Origin: Acinetobacter terrestris
Lineage (GTDB): Bacteria > Pseudomonadota > Gammaproteobacteria > Pseudomonadales > Moraxellaceae
NCBI RefSeq assembly: GCF_004331155.1
Contig: NZ_SJNZ01000011.1
Coordinates: forward strand, 1-64,000
Direction: 5' to 3'
Length of the DNA: 64,000 bases
The number at the start of each line of letters is the position of its first letter. The stretch's first letter is position 1. Under the pieces are notes generated by a model, which was given only the letters and a program-made list of their open reading frames with translations, was not told the DNA's origin and did no database searches. This document shows positions 1-8,500 of the stretch, piece after piece. Made by a program: the position numbers and the translations under genes.

Positions 1-1
1 G

Positions 2-217
2 CAGGCTATTCAACTATCTGCATCAAATGGATATCACTTAAAACAGCGTAATAAGATAGAAACGTTATTCAGTTTACTGAAAGGACAATACAATTTAGTA
101 ACGAGTAGAGCACGTAGTATGCATGGATTTCTTAGTGGTATTTATGCATCGTTATGTGCATATCAATTATGTCATCAGAATAAGCCAACAATTCAAATTA
201 TGGAATCGTTGGCTTAA
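2..217 (+). CDS. IS982-family transposase, C-terminal fragment (5' end outside window)
   Basis: The reading frame is open from the window edge and codes for 71 residues before a TAA at 215-217. It includes KQRNKIETLFSLLKGQ followed by RARSMHGFLSG, which resembles the end of the DDE transposase domain of IS982-family elements, where the last acidic residue lies in an I-E-x-x-F-S-x-L-K motif. IS982 elements are common in Acinetobacter. The stop is followed at once by ggattcgggtta (221-232), which could be the terminal inverted repeat, but the other end lies outside the window so this cannot be tested. Whether the element is complete is unknown. The family call is fairly secure; the exact IS is not. 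Confidence 0.75.
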   Translation, partial: QAIQLSASNGYHLKQRNKIETLFSLLKGQYNLVTSRARSMHGFLSGIYASLCAYQLCHQNKPTIQIMESLA

Positions 218-229
218 ACAGGATTCGGG

Positions 230-496
230 TTAAAATAAGCGTTTAGTCTTCTTTTTAAATTTAAGCATATCGGTTTGTTTTATCACTCTGAATACTTTTC
301 CAGTTCCGGGATGAGTGAAAATATTATCTTTATTTAGATTAAATACTTTTTCACTAATGACGATTTTGGGCAAAGCCATCCAATTTAAATTTTTGCCATC
401 GTTTCTTAAATTTTTTTCAAAGACTTGTTCAACGATTATTTCTGTGCCGCAACTGCTTATCGCTTTTACTTCTTTCAAAATGAGAATTTTAGACAT
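230..496 (-). CDS. Small protein of unknown function (88 aa)
   Basis: I do not recognise this protein. The start at 496 (MSKILILKEV) is preferred because AAGG lies about 8 bases upstream; the in-frame ATG at 526 has no such site. The product is basic and lysine-rich, with a KFKKKTKR stretch near the C-terminus, and has no signal peptide, membrane segment or clear motif. It begins directly beside the IS982 end, so its 3' end may have been shaped by that insertion: the stop at 230-232 abuts the putative IS repeat. It could also be a chance open frame in AT-rich DNA. Confidence 0.4.
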   Translation of the reverse strand: MSKILILKEVKAISSCGTEIIVEQVFEKNLRNDGKNLNWMALPKIVISEKVFNLNKDNIFTHPGTGKVFRVIKQTDMLKFKKKTKRLF

Positions 497-870
497 TTCT
501 ATAACCTTATTATTATTTTTCTCCATAAATTATAGAAAGGCATTTATTTTACTATGTTAAGTTTATGTGCTTATTTGTGATTAACTTTACATATTGGGTA
601 AATTAATTTAAATAAATCACAAAACTGTGTTTTTTAATGCTGCATTATTTTTAGGTTTAACTGCAAAAACAGAAAATTGGATAACAAAAGAGCCTTCTTT
701 CATGAGAGCTTTTATTTAAATCTCGACCAATTTGAATCAGGATAAATTTGCACTCTAAATCTATCATCACCCAATTAATTTATACACGGCCTTAAACTCA
801 AACCATTAATTTTGCATAATTTATAAATCAAATAAATACAGTAATTTGTGATTTTTATTATATAAAGCGA
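497..870. other. AT-rich intergenic stretch, nothing recognised
   Basis: This is 374 bases of very AT-rich DNA between two small unknown genes on the minus strand. I see no open frame with a ribosome site, no strong hairpin followed by a T-run and no recognisable repeat. It may carry the promoter of the small gene that starts at 496. Confidence 0.5.
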
Positions 871-1155
871 TTAAATAACAACTTCAGTCTTAAACTGAGG
901 ATGCTGTACTCGATAGAGAGCCAAGGCTTCCTTTTCCTTACCTAAAAACGCTTTTGGCTCTTGCTCCCATGTGGGTTTACAACTATCAAAATGTGTATTG
1001 TTAATTGTCCAATCGGAAACTAGACCATAAATAAAAGACTGATCTGCAAACACTAATTTTGATTGGCTACCAGTTTCACTTTTAAAAACCTTATGGGTGG
1101 GTAAAGATCCAAACACATGAAAGTGAGTGTACAAATATTTATAAGTAAGATTCAT
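871..1155 (-). CDS. Small protein of unknown function (94 aa)
   Basis: The frame is preceded by GGAGA about 11 bases upstream of the ATG, which supports translation. The product is 94 residues, rich in aromatic residues and without signal peptide or membrane segment. It has a single cysteine (FDSCKPTW) and no motif that I can tie to a family. It stands alone: 374 and 522 bases of AT-rich non-coding DNA lie on its two sides. No function is proposed. Confidence 0.5.
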   Translation of the reverse strand: MNLTYKYLYTHFHVFGSLPTHKVFKSETGSQSKLVFADQSFIYGLVSDWTINNTHFDSCKPTWEQEPKAFLGKEKEALALYRVQHPQFKTEVVI

Positions 1156-1677
1156 GGTAAAAGTATTCTCCGCTATATTGAACTATAACAGGAAAGTGCA
1201 GGCATCATCACAGGTAAAATCAAATCAGAGACTATAAAAAGCCATAATTTAATCAGGTTAAATCAATAATAGCTGATTGCCTATATTTGCCATACCGCTT
1301 GTGTAAGCAGATAAAACTTTATTATTGAAGGGATTTAATCACAGTCAGCACAATCAAACTCTAAATGACCTGAATTCTAGTCTCAAATCAATTTTATTTT
1401 ATTGAATTTATTCATACAAATACATTGGATAATTTTAGAATAATATATTTTTATTTTGATATATCTAAGCTGAGAATTATGTGTGAGTTCTACCCTATTA
1501 ACCCTACAAATAAACAGTAAAAAATCTCAGTAAAAATAATTGTTTTTTAATTTATGAAAATGATCTGGTTAAATAATCATATTATTCGCTATTTATTTTA
1601 GTTTTAAAATCATTTTTATAAAAACCCCTGACTTAAATGATTTAATTTCAGGGGTATATTGATAAATTTCTAAGCAA
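1156..1677. other. AT-rich intergenic stretch
   Basis: This is 522 bases without a supported gene. The only structure I can support is the terminator hairpin at 1625-1654 that ends the ali/bad operon. The rest, especially 1400-1620, is very AT-rich with no ribosome site in front of any open frame. Confidence 0.5.
1625..1654 (-). terminator. Rho-independent terminator of the ali/bad operon
   Basis: The arms CCCCTGA and TCAGGGG form a 7-bp stem about 23 bases beyond the aliA stop. Read on the minus strand, the stem is followed by TTTTTATAAAA, the expected T-rich tail. Confidence 0.8.
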
Positions 1678-3333
1678 TTAACTCGCTGAAGCAATATGAT
1701 TGGCCAGAAGTTCGCGAAGCTTAAACTTCTGAATTTTTCCAGACGGCGTCATCGGAATATCTTCCCAAATCTCTAAACGCTCAGGAATATATTGCACTGC
1801 CAGATTATGGGTTTTCAAGAAGTTAACAATATCGCTGAGTGCCAGTGGCTGTGCCGGATCTTTGAGCTTGATAATGGCACAGGCTCTTTCGCCCAATCGT
1901 TCATCGGCATAGGCAACCAGTGCCACGACGGCAATATTCGGGTGTTTATAAAGCAGTGATTCAATTTCCGCTACTGGAATATTTTCTCCACCGCGAATAA
2001 TCACATCTTTTTTACGTCCCCAAATCCGGATATAGCCTTGCTCATCCTGATAGGCGATATCTCCGGTATCAAACCAGTCGTCTGCATCGGTATCATTTAA
2101 ATGTGCACGCTTTAAATAACCGCCAAAACTTGAACATGAACGAATCATTAATCGTCCCGGTTCATTGAAGGGCTTAATCTCCCCCGCTTTATTGACGATT
2201 TTGATTTCTACACCCGGTAAAGCAATCCCATCGGTGCTAAAAGAACGTTCATCATCATCTTCAGGTCGTGTGGTGGTGATTGCGCCACATTCGGTCATGC
2301 CCCAGGCGGAAATCACTTTAACGCCCAAAGTTTCCCGTGCTTTTTGGACTAACGGCCCTGGAATTGGTGCGCCGGCACATAAGAAGGTTTTCAGGCTGCT
2401 GACCTGATCATGCTGTTCTGCAACGGTCGTGGACAGATCGTTCAGAAATGGTGTAGAGGCCATGGTAAAGCTGACCTGATGCTGATGAATTAAATCGACT
2501 GCTTGCGATACATCCCAGACATCTTGCAAAACCACTTTGGCATTCAGTTCAATCGGCATCATCAGGCCATACATAAAGCCGGTTTGATGCGCCATTGGTG
2601 AAGCCATTAACACGACATCATTTTGATTTAAATGCAGTCGTTTTGCATAGGGAACGATGTTGGAAAATAAGGTATTCGCCGTATGCATCACCCCTTTCGG
2701 CTCACCTGTGGTTCCCGAGGTGAAAATGAGCTGGGTAATATCATCGGGACTGGCCTCAAGCTGATCTAAGCTTGCAACGGCTGATGGATTCTGCTCAAGC
2801 CCATGATTAACCAGTACCCGATCAAAATTATTATCTTCAAGACCATTCACCACCACAACATGCTGCAATGTCTCAATTTTAGTCTTTAAGTGATTTGCCA
2901 GCTGTTCATGATCAAAATTACGGAAGCTTTTCGGTACGATGAATACTTTGGCTTCTCCATGTTTCAGCATAAATTCCAGTTCACGCTCACGGAAAATGGG
3001 CATCAATGGATTCAGTACCGCGCCTATACGACTGCAGGCCAGATACAGCAAGGTAAATTCCCACCAGTTCGGTAACTGGCATGAGACCACATCATTTTTA
3101 GCCACGCCCAATTGCTTTAAGCCCAAAGCAATTTTATTGGTTGTATTCCAGAGATCCTGATAGCTAAATACCTGCTCAGTTTTATGTTCCATTTTAAAAC
3201 TGACCAGTGCGGTTTTATCCGGATTCTGGTCTAAGGCCTGACGCAGAGAATCCATAATTGTTTTATTTAACCAGTAGCCTTCTTTCAGCATCTTGTCTTT
3301 TCTGGAAGCTATAAGAACTGCATCGAATTCCAT
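1678..3333 (-). CDS. aliA: Cyclohexanecarboxylate-CoA ligase (AliA-like AMP-forming acyl-CoA synthetase)
   Basis: Predicted cytoplasmic ATP-dependent ligase (551 aa) that activates cyclohexanecarboxylate or a related alicyclic acid to its CoA thioester. The adenylate-forming motifs are all present: IFTSGTTGEPKG (about 203-214), WGMTECG (344-350), FDTGD (421-425), GRKKDVIIRGGE (439-450) and the C-terminal SGKIQK with the catalytic lysine near 533. AGGAG sits 7 bases before the ATG. It is the last gene of the minus-strand operon badH-badI-aliB-aliA, 52 bases after aliB, and a terminator follows. The ligase class is certain; the substrate is inferred from aliB, badI and badH next door, the set known from Rhodopseudomonas palustris. 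A benzoate or medium-chain acyl substrate is possible. Confidence 0.8.
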   Translation of the reverse strand: MEFDAVLIASRKDKMLKEGYWLNKTIMDSLRQALDQNPDKTALVSFKMEHKTEQVFSYQDLWNTTNKIALGLKQLGVAKNDVVSCQLPNWWEFTLLYLACSRIGAVLNPLMPIFRERELEFMLKHGEAKVFIVPKSFRNFDHEQLANHLKTKIETLQHVVVVNGLEDNNFDRVLVNHGLEQNPSAVASLDQLEASPDDITQLIFTSGTTGEPKGVMHTANTLFSNIVPYAKRLHLNQNDVVLMASPMAHQTGFMYGLMMPIELNAKVVLQDVWDVSQAVDLIHQHQVSFTMASTPFLNDLSTTVAEQHDQVSSLKTFLCAGAPIPGPLVQKARETLGVKVISAWGMTECGAITTTRPEDDDERSFSTDGIALPGVEIKIVNKAGEIKPFNEPGRLMIRSCSSFGGYLKRAHLNDTDADDWFDTGDIAYQDEQGYIRIWGRKKDVIIRGGENIPVAEIESLLYKHPNIAVVALVAYADERLGERACAIIKLKDPAQPLALSDIVNFLKTHNLAVQYIPERLEIWEDIPMTPSGKIQKFKLRELLANHIASAS

Positions 3334-3385
3334 TCGGTCACTCCTAATTTTAATTATATGGGCTGAGTCTTAGTCTATATAAGAG

Positions 3386-4543
3386 CTAAGCCGGTACCGC
3401 TTTTCGTCCTGCTTTTTTACGCGCAATAATGGTTTTCATAATTTGCGCAGTACCATCACCAATCTGAAAGCCCAATACATCCCGCATGCGTTGTTCCATC
3501 ACACCGCGGTCATATCCCGCATGGCCAAAGGTCAGCAAGCATTGATGAATCACATCATAGGCCAGTTTTGGCCCCCACCATTTACACATCCCGGCTTCGG
3601 AAGTGTGAGGAAGATGATTGTCTTTGAGCCATAAAGTTTGCAGACACAATAATCGTGCTGCTTCTACCTGAGTTTCATACTCTGCCAGTGGATGCGAAAC
3701 CCCTTGAAAAGCACTTAAGGGCTGACCAAATGCTTCACGTTGCGCTGCATATTCCCAGGCTTCATCCAGACTAACCCGCGCAACGGCCAACACCTGTAAA
3801 CCAATCAGGGCACGTGAAAAGTCAAAGCCCTGCATGACTTGCACAAAGCCCTTGTTTTCATCACCCAGACGGTGATTGACTGGAACCCGGACATTATCAA
3901 AGAAGATTGAACCGCGACCAATGGCACGTTGACCATGACAGTCAAAACGCGTGGTACTAATTCCCGGTAAATCCATCGGAACCAGTAATGCTGTCACGCC
4001 ATGGGCTCCATCTTCATTAGCACCCGTACGGCCAAACACTACGGAAGCATCGGCCTGATCGGCAGCGGAAATCGAGGTTTTTTCACCATTAAGCACATAC
4101 TCATCGCCGTCACGGTCGATTTTTAAACGTAAGTTCGCAGCATCTGAACCACCACGTGGCTCGGTTAAGGCAATCGAAAAAATCGCTTCACCCGCGGTCA
4201 ATTTTTTCAGCCAAGGCTCCACCACTTCAGGTTGACCATGTTCAGCCAAAATCTGACCATTTAAAGAGGCTAGTAAATTAATATATGAAAAACTTAAATC
4301 TGCTTTGGCCACTGCCTCATGAATAATGCCTGCCGCCAGACGCCCCATTCCTTGACCGCCGTACTGTTCAGGAAGTTCCGGTGCAATAAAGCCCATTTCA
4401 CCCATTTTTTTGACCAAGTCACGGTCAAACACCCGACTTTGATCGCGTTCTAAAAAACCGGGTGCAATATATTTTTGTGCAAACTTTTCAGCAGTTTCTG
4501 CTAAAAATTCTAAGTCTTCTGTAATATAAGGATTTTTAGTCAT
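3386..4543 (-). CDS. aliB: Cyclohexanecarboxyl-CoA dehydrogenase (AliB-like acyl-CoA dehydrogenase)
   Basis: A 385-residue acyl-CoA dehydrogenase with the usual FAD-binding landmarks, such as FSIALTEPRGGSDA and the LNGEKTSIS region. It is predicted to introduce the double bond that yields cyclohex-1-ene-1-carboxyl-CoA, passing electrons to ETF. Where most family members have the catalytic base in Y-E-G-T, this protein reads I-G-D-G-T, so the aligned residue is Asp (about D363). The alternative base position used by isovaleryl-CoA dehydrogenase also lacks Glu (FDFSR instead of LDYER). It lies between badI (10 bases upstream) and aliA. The family is certain; the substrate rests on the neighbours. 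Confidence 0.8.
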   Translation of the reverse strand: MTKNPYITEDLEFLAETAEKFAQKYIAPGFLERDQSRVFDRDLVKKMGEMGFIAPELPEQYGGQGMGRLAAGIIHEAVAKADLSFSYINLLASLNGQILAEHGQPEVVEPWLKKLTAGEAIFSIALTEPRGGSDAANLRLKIDRDGDEYVLNGEKTSISAADQADASVVFGRTGANEDGAHGVTALLVPMDLPGISTTRFDCHGQRAIGRGSIFFDNVRVPVNHRLGDENKGFVQVMQGFDFSRALIGLQVLAVARVSLDEAWEYAAQREAFGQPLSAFQGVSHPLAEYETQVEAARLLCLQTLWLKDNHLPHTSEAGMCKWWGPKLAYDVIHQCLLTFGHAGYDRGVMEQRMRDVLGFQIGDGTAQIMKTIIARKKAGRKAVPA

Positions 4544-4553
4544 GCTTTTTTCC

Positions 4554-5336
4554 TTATTTATAGAACTTACGAAATTCAGGTGGGCGTTTTTCTTTCAGTG
4601 CATTGACACCTTCACGTGATTCTTCCGTGTCGTAATACAATTTCAGTGCATACATGCCCATCCCGGCAATTCCGGCCTGATGTGCGGTATCCATATTGAA
4701 GCTACGTTTGGCAATGGCGATGGCAGTCGGACTACGCTGACAGATTTCTTCTGCCCAGGCCTGTACTTCCGCATCCAGTTGATCTGCAGGCACACATTTA
4801 TTGGCCAGTCCCATTTCAACTGCTTCTTGCCCTGTATAACGGCGGCACATATACCAGATTTCACGGGCTTTTTTCTCACCGACCACGCGAGCCAAATATG
4901 CTGTGCCATAACCTGGATCGACTGAACCCATTTTAGGACCCACTTGACCGAAAATCGCTTTATCTGAACAAATGGTCAGGTCACAAATCGTCGCCAAGAC
5001 ATTTCCGCCACCAATGGCATAGCCTTGTACCCGTGCAATCACCGGTTTAGGCACATCACGCATTGCGGTATGCAGTTCTTCCATAGGCAGACCAATAGTG
5101 CCACGACCGTCATAATTACCATCATGCGCAGACTGGTCACCGCCGGTACAGAAAGCACGATCACCGGCGCCAGTGAGTACAATCGCACCCACTTCACGGT
5201 CATAGCCTGCCTTGTTTAAGGCTTTGATCAATTCGTCACACGTGGTGCCACGAAAGGCATTCATTTTTTCTGGACGATTGATGGTGATCCAAGCCACACC
5301 ATTTTTTACTTCGTATAAGATATCTTCAAAATTCAT
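4554..5336 (-). CDS. badI: 2-ketocyclohexanecarboxyl-CoA hydrolase (BadI-like ring-opening crotonase)
   Basis: A 260-residue crotonase-fold protein, closer in look to MenB than to ordinary enoyl-CoA hydratases (FCTGGDQSAHDG, GYAIGGGNVLATICDLTI, GSVDPGYG). Members of this subgroup perform Claisen or retro-Claisen chemistry. BadI hydrolyses the ring of 2-ketocyclohexanecarboxyl-CoA to give pimeloyl-CoA. AGGAAG lies about 9 bases before the ATG. The gene sits between badH and aliB in the same operon. MenB (naphthoate synthase) is an alternative by sequence type, but no other menaquinone gene is nearby and Acinetobacter uses ubiquinone, so BadI is the better call. Confidence 0.82.
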   Translation of the reverse strand: MNFEDILYEVKNGVAWITINRPEKMNAFRGTTCDELIKALNKAGYDREVGAIVLTGAGDRAFCTGGDQSAHDGNYDGRGTIGLPMEELHTAMRDVPKPVIARVQGYAIGGGNVLATICDLTICSDKAIFGQVGPKMGSVDPGYGTAYLARVVGEKKAREIWYMCRRYTGQEAVEMGLANKCVPADQLDAEVQAWAEEICQRSPTAIAIAKRSFNMDTAHQAGIAGMGMYALKLYYDTEESREGVNALKEKRPPEFRKFYK

Positions 5337-5399
5337 TTTTATAACTTCCTGTACTCATCTATCTGACTTTTATTTCTACTTACGGGTGATCAGGTTTGC

Positions 5400-6167
5400 T
5401 TAACCGTTCATGGTTAAACCGCCGGAAACACTTAACACCTGTCCGGTAATAAAGCTCGCGTCATCACTTAAAAAGAAGGCAATTGAAGAAGCCAAGTCTT
5501 CGGGTTGACCCAAGCGACCCAGTGGAATCGCACGTACAAAGGCCTCACGTAATTTTTCTGGGTTTGAAGCGCCTTCAGTCACACCTGCCAGTAAGGCAGT
5601 ATCGGTAGGACCCGGACAAATCACATTAATTTTGATGTTGTTGCGAGAATGCTCACGTGCCAGCGTTTTAGAAAATGCAAGCAGTCCGCCTTTACATGCG
5701 GCATATACGGCTTCACCCGAAGAACCAACCCGTGCAGCATCAGAGGCAATATTGACGATACTTCCAGAGTTGCGCTCCATCATGCCTTTCAGAACAGCAA
5801 AGTGCATATTCAGCATACCGACCAGATTAATCTGAATCAGTTTGTCCCATTCTTGCGGATTGCTTTTGACAAAGGGTTTGAAAATGTCCCAGCCTGCGTT
5901 ATTGACCAGACCATCAATCGGGCCAAGCGCTGTTTCTACTTGCTGTACGGCCTGCTCCACCACATCGCTTTGGGTAATGTCACACTGCACGGCCAAAGCT
6001 TGACCATTCTGATGATTAATCTCCTGAGCCAATTTTTCTGCGGCTTCAATATTCATATCAAAGATCGCAACTTTGGCACCTTCTTCAGCCAGACGGCGAC
6101 AGGTTGCCGAACCAATTCCACCTGCACCACCGGTGACAATCACGACTTTATCCTTCAGCCCTTTCAT
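5400..6167 (-). CDS. badH: 2-hydroxycyclohexanecarboxyl-CoA dehydrogenase (BadH-like SDR)
   Basis: A 255-residue short-chain dehydrogenase with the NAD-binding glycine motif TGGAGGIGSAT at the N-terminus, NNAG in the middle, and the catalytic Y-x-x-x-K as YAACK. It is predicted to oxidise 2-hydroxycyclohexanecarboxyl-CoA to the 2-keto form, the substrate of the next gene product BadI. GGGAG lies 6 bases before the ATG. It is the first gene of the operon, and its promoter is visible at 6248-6276. Isolated SDRs are hard to assign; the badI-aliB-aliA context carries the call. Confidence 0.78.
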   Translation of the reverse strand: MKGLKDKVVIVTGGAGGIGSATCRRLAEEGAKVAIFDMNIEAAEKLAQEINHQNGQALAVQCDITQSDVVEQAVQQVETALGPIDGLVNNAGWDIFKPFVKSNPQEWDKLIQINLVGMLNMHFAVLKGMMERNSGSIVNIASDAARVGSSGEAVYAACKGGLLAFSKTLAREHSRNNIKINVICPGPTDTALLAGVTEGASNPEKLREAFVRAIPLGRLGQPEDLASSIAFFLSDDASFITGQVLSVSGGLTMNG

Positions 6168-6247
6168 TTATATCTCCCTACGCTGTTCTTGTCTAAATTC
6201 TTATCTAATTCTGCTTGGCTATTGTTGATGTAACGCCTGTGATATCT

Positions 6248-6276
6248 AAAATAGGATTAGAAAGCTTTTATGTCAA
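6248..6276 (-). promoter_or_regulatory. Predicted sigma-70 promoter of badH-badI-aliB-aliA
   Basis: On the minus strand a perfect TTGACA (-35, 6276-6271) is separated by exactly 17 bases from TATTTT (-10, 6253-6248). It lies about 80 bases upstream of the badH start, the only good match in this 457-base divergent region for that direction. Confidence 0.65.
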
Positions 6277-6357
6277 TATATTTACATAAATTATATTTAT
6301 AAATATATTTAATTTAACTAAATCAATTATTTATTATTTTAATAAATTAAATACATT

Positions 6358-6370
6358 GACACATATTGTC
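6358..6370. promoter_or_regulatory. Inverted repeat GACA-N5-TGTC, possible MarR operator
   Basis: The 13-bp inverted repeat GACACATATTGTC lies between the divergent badH operon and the marR gene, about 80 bases upstream of the badH promoter. MarR-family proteins usually bind short palindromes in such divergent regions. A second candidate is at 6429-6449. Which, if either, is the operator cannot be told from sequence alone. Confidence 0.35.
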
Positions 6371-6428
6371 TTTACTCTTAAATTTCAGGAGTAAATCAAA
6401 AGTTTATTACAGAATAAATAAAGCTGAA

Positions 6429-6449
6429 TGAAATCGAGTTTTGATTTCA
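6429..6449. promoter_or_regulatory. Inverted repeat TGAAATC-N7-GATTTCA, possible MarR operator
   Basis: Two perfect 7-base arms are separated by 7 bases, giving a half-site spacing of about one and a half helical turns. The repeat lies within the divergent badH/marR region. Its arms resemble, but do not match, the ATTTCG-N5-CGAAAT sites found later in the window, since the CG core is missing. Confidence 0.35.
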
Positions 6450-6579
6450 GTGCATCCACTAAAACCAGCTCAATGAATAGGAAACATGATGATTTTTAAA
6501 ATTAATGCAAACCTGGTTTGCTTGAGCTGTACATGACAATAGCAATCTGGAATTTGATTTATGATTGAGAGCTATAAGG

Positions 6580-6585
6580 TATACT
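6580..6585 (+). promoter_or_regulatory. Predicted -10 box for the marR gene
   Basis: TATACT lies 40 bases before the preferred ATG of the MarR gene at 6625. No convincing -35 at 16-18 bases is visible. If used, transcription would begin near 6592, after the in-frame TTG at 6565, which supports the shorter protein. Confidence 0.35.
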
Positions 6586-6624
6586 CTTGTTTATTTAGAC
6601 GTTTTAATCTGGGTGGTGTTTAGA

Positions 6625-7107
6625 ATGAGTGATGCTCTACCAAAGAATTATGATCAATCCTTATACTCTGCCCACAATAGGCTTTTTTTTAGATTGTTTC
6701 AGGTCGGCAATACACTCGATCGGCAGTGCTCGAATGAATTGGGAATTTCTCCTGTACATTGGGCCGTTCTGGGGGCTTTATCTCGACCGCATGTGAAGTC
6801 GGGAATGTCATTTTCCGACTTGACTGAATATCTTGGGGTAAGCCGTCAAAACCTGGATGCAGTTTTAAAACGGCTGGAACGTGACGGCCTAGTACAACGA
6901 ATCATTGATGAACATGACAGACGTGCAAAAAATGTCGCACTTACTGCAGATGGTGTTAAAGCCTGGGATAAGTCACAAGTCGATTTTTTCAATTTTTATG
7001 GACAGGCTTTAAACAAGATTACTTTTGATGATGTGGTGACCTTGATTCACCTTCTCAATAAAGTGAACGATGGGCTTAAAAGTATTAAAATCGGGCACGA
7101 AGCTTAA
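6625..7107 (+). CDS. MarR-family regulator (BadR-like) of the alicyclic operon
   Basis: A 160-residue MarR-type winged-helix protein. The recognition region reads LTEYLGVSRQNLDAVLKRLERDGLVQR, and the wing contains the usual D-x-R-x-K-x-V pattern as DEHDRRAKNVALT. I chose the ATG at 6625 over a TTG at 6565: the longer form adds a hydrophobic 20-residue leader unlike the family, and a -10 box lies between the two. It is divergent from badH, the typical arrangement for a MarR repressor relieved by a pathway CoA ester or acid. In R. palustris the bad genes are controlled by a MarR protein, BadR, so the role fits; orthology is inferred. Confidence 0.75.
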   Translation: MSDALPKNYDQSLYSAHNRLFFRLFQVGNTLDRQCSNELGISPVHWAVLGALSRPHVKSGMSFSDLTEYLGVSRQNLDAVLKRLERDGLVQRIIDEHDRRAKNVALTADGVKAWDKSQVDFFNFYGQALNKITFDDVVTLIHLLNKVNDGLKSIKIGHEA

Positions 7108-7175
7108 GATCACTAGAAAAATTAACAAAGTAGAAAAATCAAAAAAATGGCGACCAGACAGCTTAATGAATATTT

Positions 7176-7208
7176 AAAAAAAATGAGCCTTTTTAAGGCT
7201 CGTTTTTT
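7176..7208. terminator. Bidirectional terminator between marR and the MFS gene
   Basis: The stem GAGCC/GGCTC (7185-7189 and 7197-7201) has an A-run on its left side and GTTTTTTT on its right, so it can end transcription from both convergent genes. Confidence 0.8.
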
Positions 7209-7228
7209 TACTTTATGTCTAGCGCTTA

Positions 7229-8500
7229 CTATGATTTTTGCGGGTCATATTGACGATCTTTGATAAAGATCCCCGATACCGCGCCACATAGGAAATATGC
7301 ACCGCCCATAATCAAGAAGCCCAGGCCAATTGATCCACCGCTTGCTGCTGCCCCGATAATTGCAGGTGCGAACATGGCTCCAATACGTCCGGCATTATAA
7401 GCTCCACCGACTGCTGTACCACGAATAGAGGTCGCAAAACTTTCGGTCATATAAGTGGCATTGATCGCATAAGGAATACCATAAAGGAAACCGAAGAAAA
7501 TCAGTAAATAGGCAATATTGTCCGGTGTATTAAATAACACAATCACCGGCAGAAAGATTGCTGTGCCAATTGCGCCAAAGGCAAATACAAAGCGTCGCCC
7601 TAAGCGGTCTGCAGCAAAACCGGCCAAAACTTTACCGAAAATCATGGCGACATAAGTGCCAATCATATAGCCGGCCATCGATTTGAAATCCATATGTAGT
7701 TCAGACTCCAGATAGGCAGGCATCCAGTTGTTGACCCCATAATAACCAAACTGCAAAAAGCCGGCGGTAAAAATCCACAGAATAAACATTCTGCGGTTTC
7801 GAGGGTCTGCAAAAATTTCCTTGGCTGTACTCTTTTTGATAGGTTGATTTGCCGTAGTCTCGGCAGGCGCATATAACCGTTGCAGTCTGGCACGCTGCCA
7901 GGATTCTGGTTCCGGAACCAGTTTCTGAATAAAGATGGCGAGTACAGACGGAATAATTGCGACAAAGAACAGCATTCGCCAACCGTAGTCTGGAATAATC
8001 CAACCGGCAAGCAAGGTCGCCACAATATAGCCCACAGTCCAACCGGCCTGTAAGGTTCCCAATACCGTCGTTCTGTATTCTGTTGGAACATACTCCGCCA
8101 TCAGTGTATTGGCGGCAATATAAAGAGAACCAATACCAAAAGCGGAAAGAAAACGTAATACCGCGAATTGTTCAAAATTTTGAGTGAAGCCGAGTGCCGC
8201 AGTTAAAATTGAAAAAATAAGGATAGAAATGACCACGGTACGCACACGACCCAGGCGATCGCAGGCCCATCCTCCAATAAAACCACCCACCGCCATACCA
8301 CCGAGGGTGAAACTTCCAAGCGTTCCTGCCTGCAAATTGGTCAAACCAAATTCAGCTTTCAGACTGTTTAAACTAAAAGACAGCAACAGCATGTCTGCAC
8401 CATCGACCAATAAGGCTAAAAAAGCAAATACAAAAGCTATTTGCTGTGTCCTTTTCGTGGTGGGCTTGATTTTTTCTAACGCTCTAGTTAAATCCGTCAT
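7229..8500 (-). CDS. MFS transporter, DcaK-type (aromatic/dicarboxylic acid:H+ symporter family)
   Basis: A 423-residue, 12-helix major facilitator of the AAHS group. The first helix has the variant motif LLVDGADML (classical members such as BenK have DGYD), the loop between helices 2 and 3 carries GGWACDRLGRVR, and the second half has AADRLGRR. It is one of three close paralogues in the window, with dcaK at 14088 and the copy at 32944; it reads closest to the latter (shared GTLQAGWTVGYIVATLLAGW). AAGGA precedes the ATG. It is divergent from a class III CoA-transferase gene, with an ATTTCG-type operator between them. It likely imports the dicarboxylate or alicyclic acid that the cluster degrades. 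Confidence 0.8.
   Translation of the reverse strand: MTDLTRALEKIKPTTKRTQQIAFVFAFLALLVDGADMLLLSFSLNSLKAEFGLTNLQAGTLGSFTLGGMAVGGFIGGWACDRLGRVRTVVISILIFSILTAALGFTQNFEQFAVLRFLSAFGIGSLYIAANTLMAEYVPTEYRTTVLGTLQAGWTVGYIVATLLAGWIIPDYGWRMLFFVAIIPSVLAIFIQKLVPEPESWQRARLQRLYAPAETTANQPIKKSTAKEIFADPRNRRMFILWIFTAGFLQFGYYGVNNWMPAYLESELHMDFKSMAGYMIGTYVAMIFGKVLAGFAADRLGRRFVFAFGAIGTAIFLPVIVLFNTPDNIAYLLIFFGFLYGIPYAINATYMTESFATSIRGTAVGGAYNAGRIGAMFAPAIIGAAASGGSIGLGFLIMGGAYFLCGAVSGIFIKDRQYDPQKS

Noticed and set aside
5649-6233. A 194-residue open frame on the plus strand
   Set aside because: It is antisense to badH and runs into the badH leader. It has no family motif and no ribosome site.
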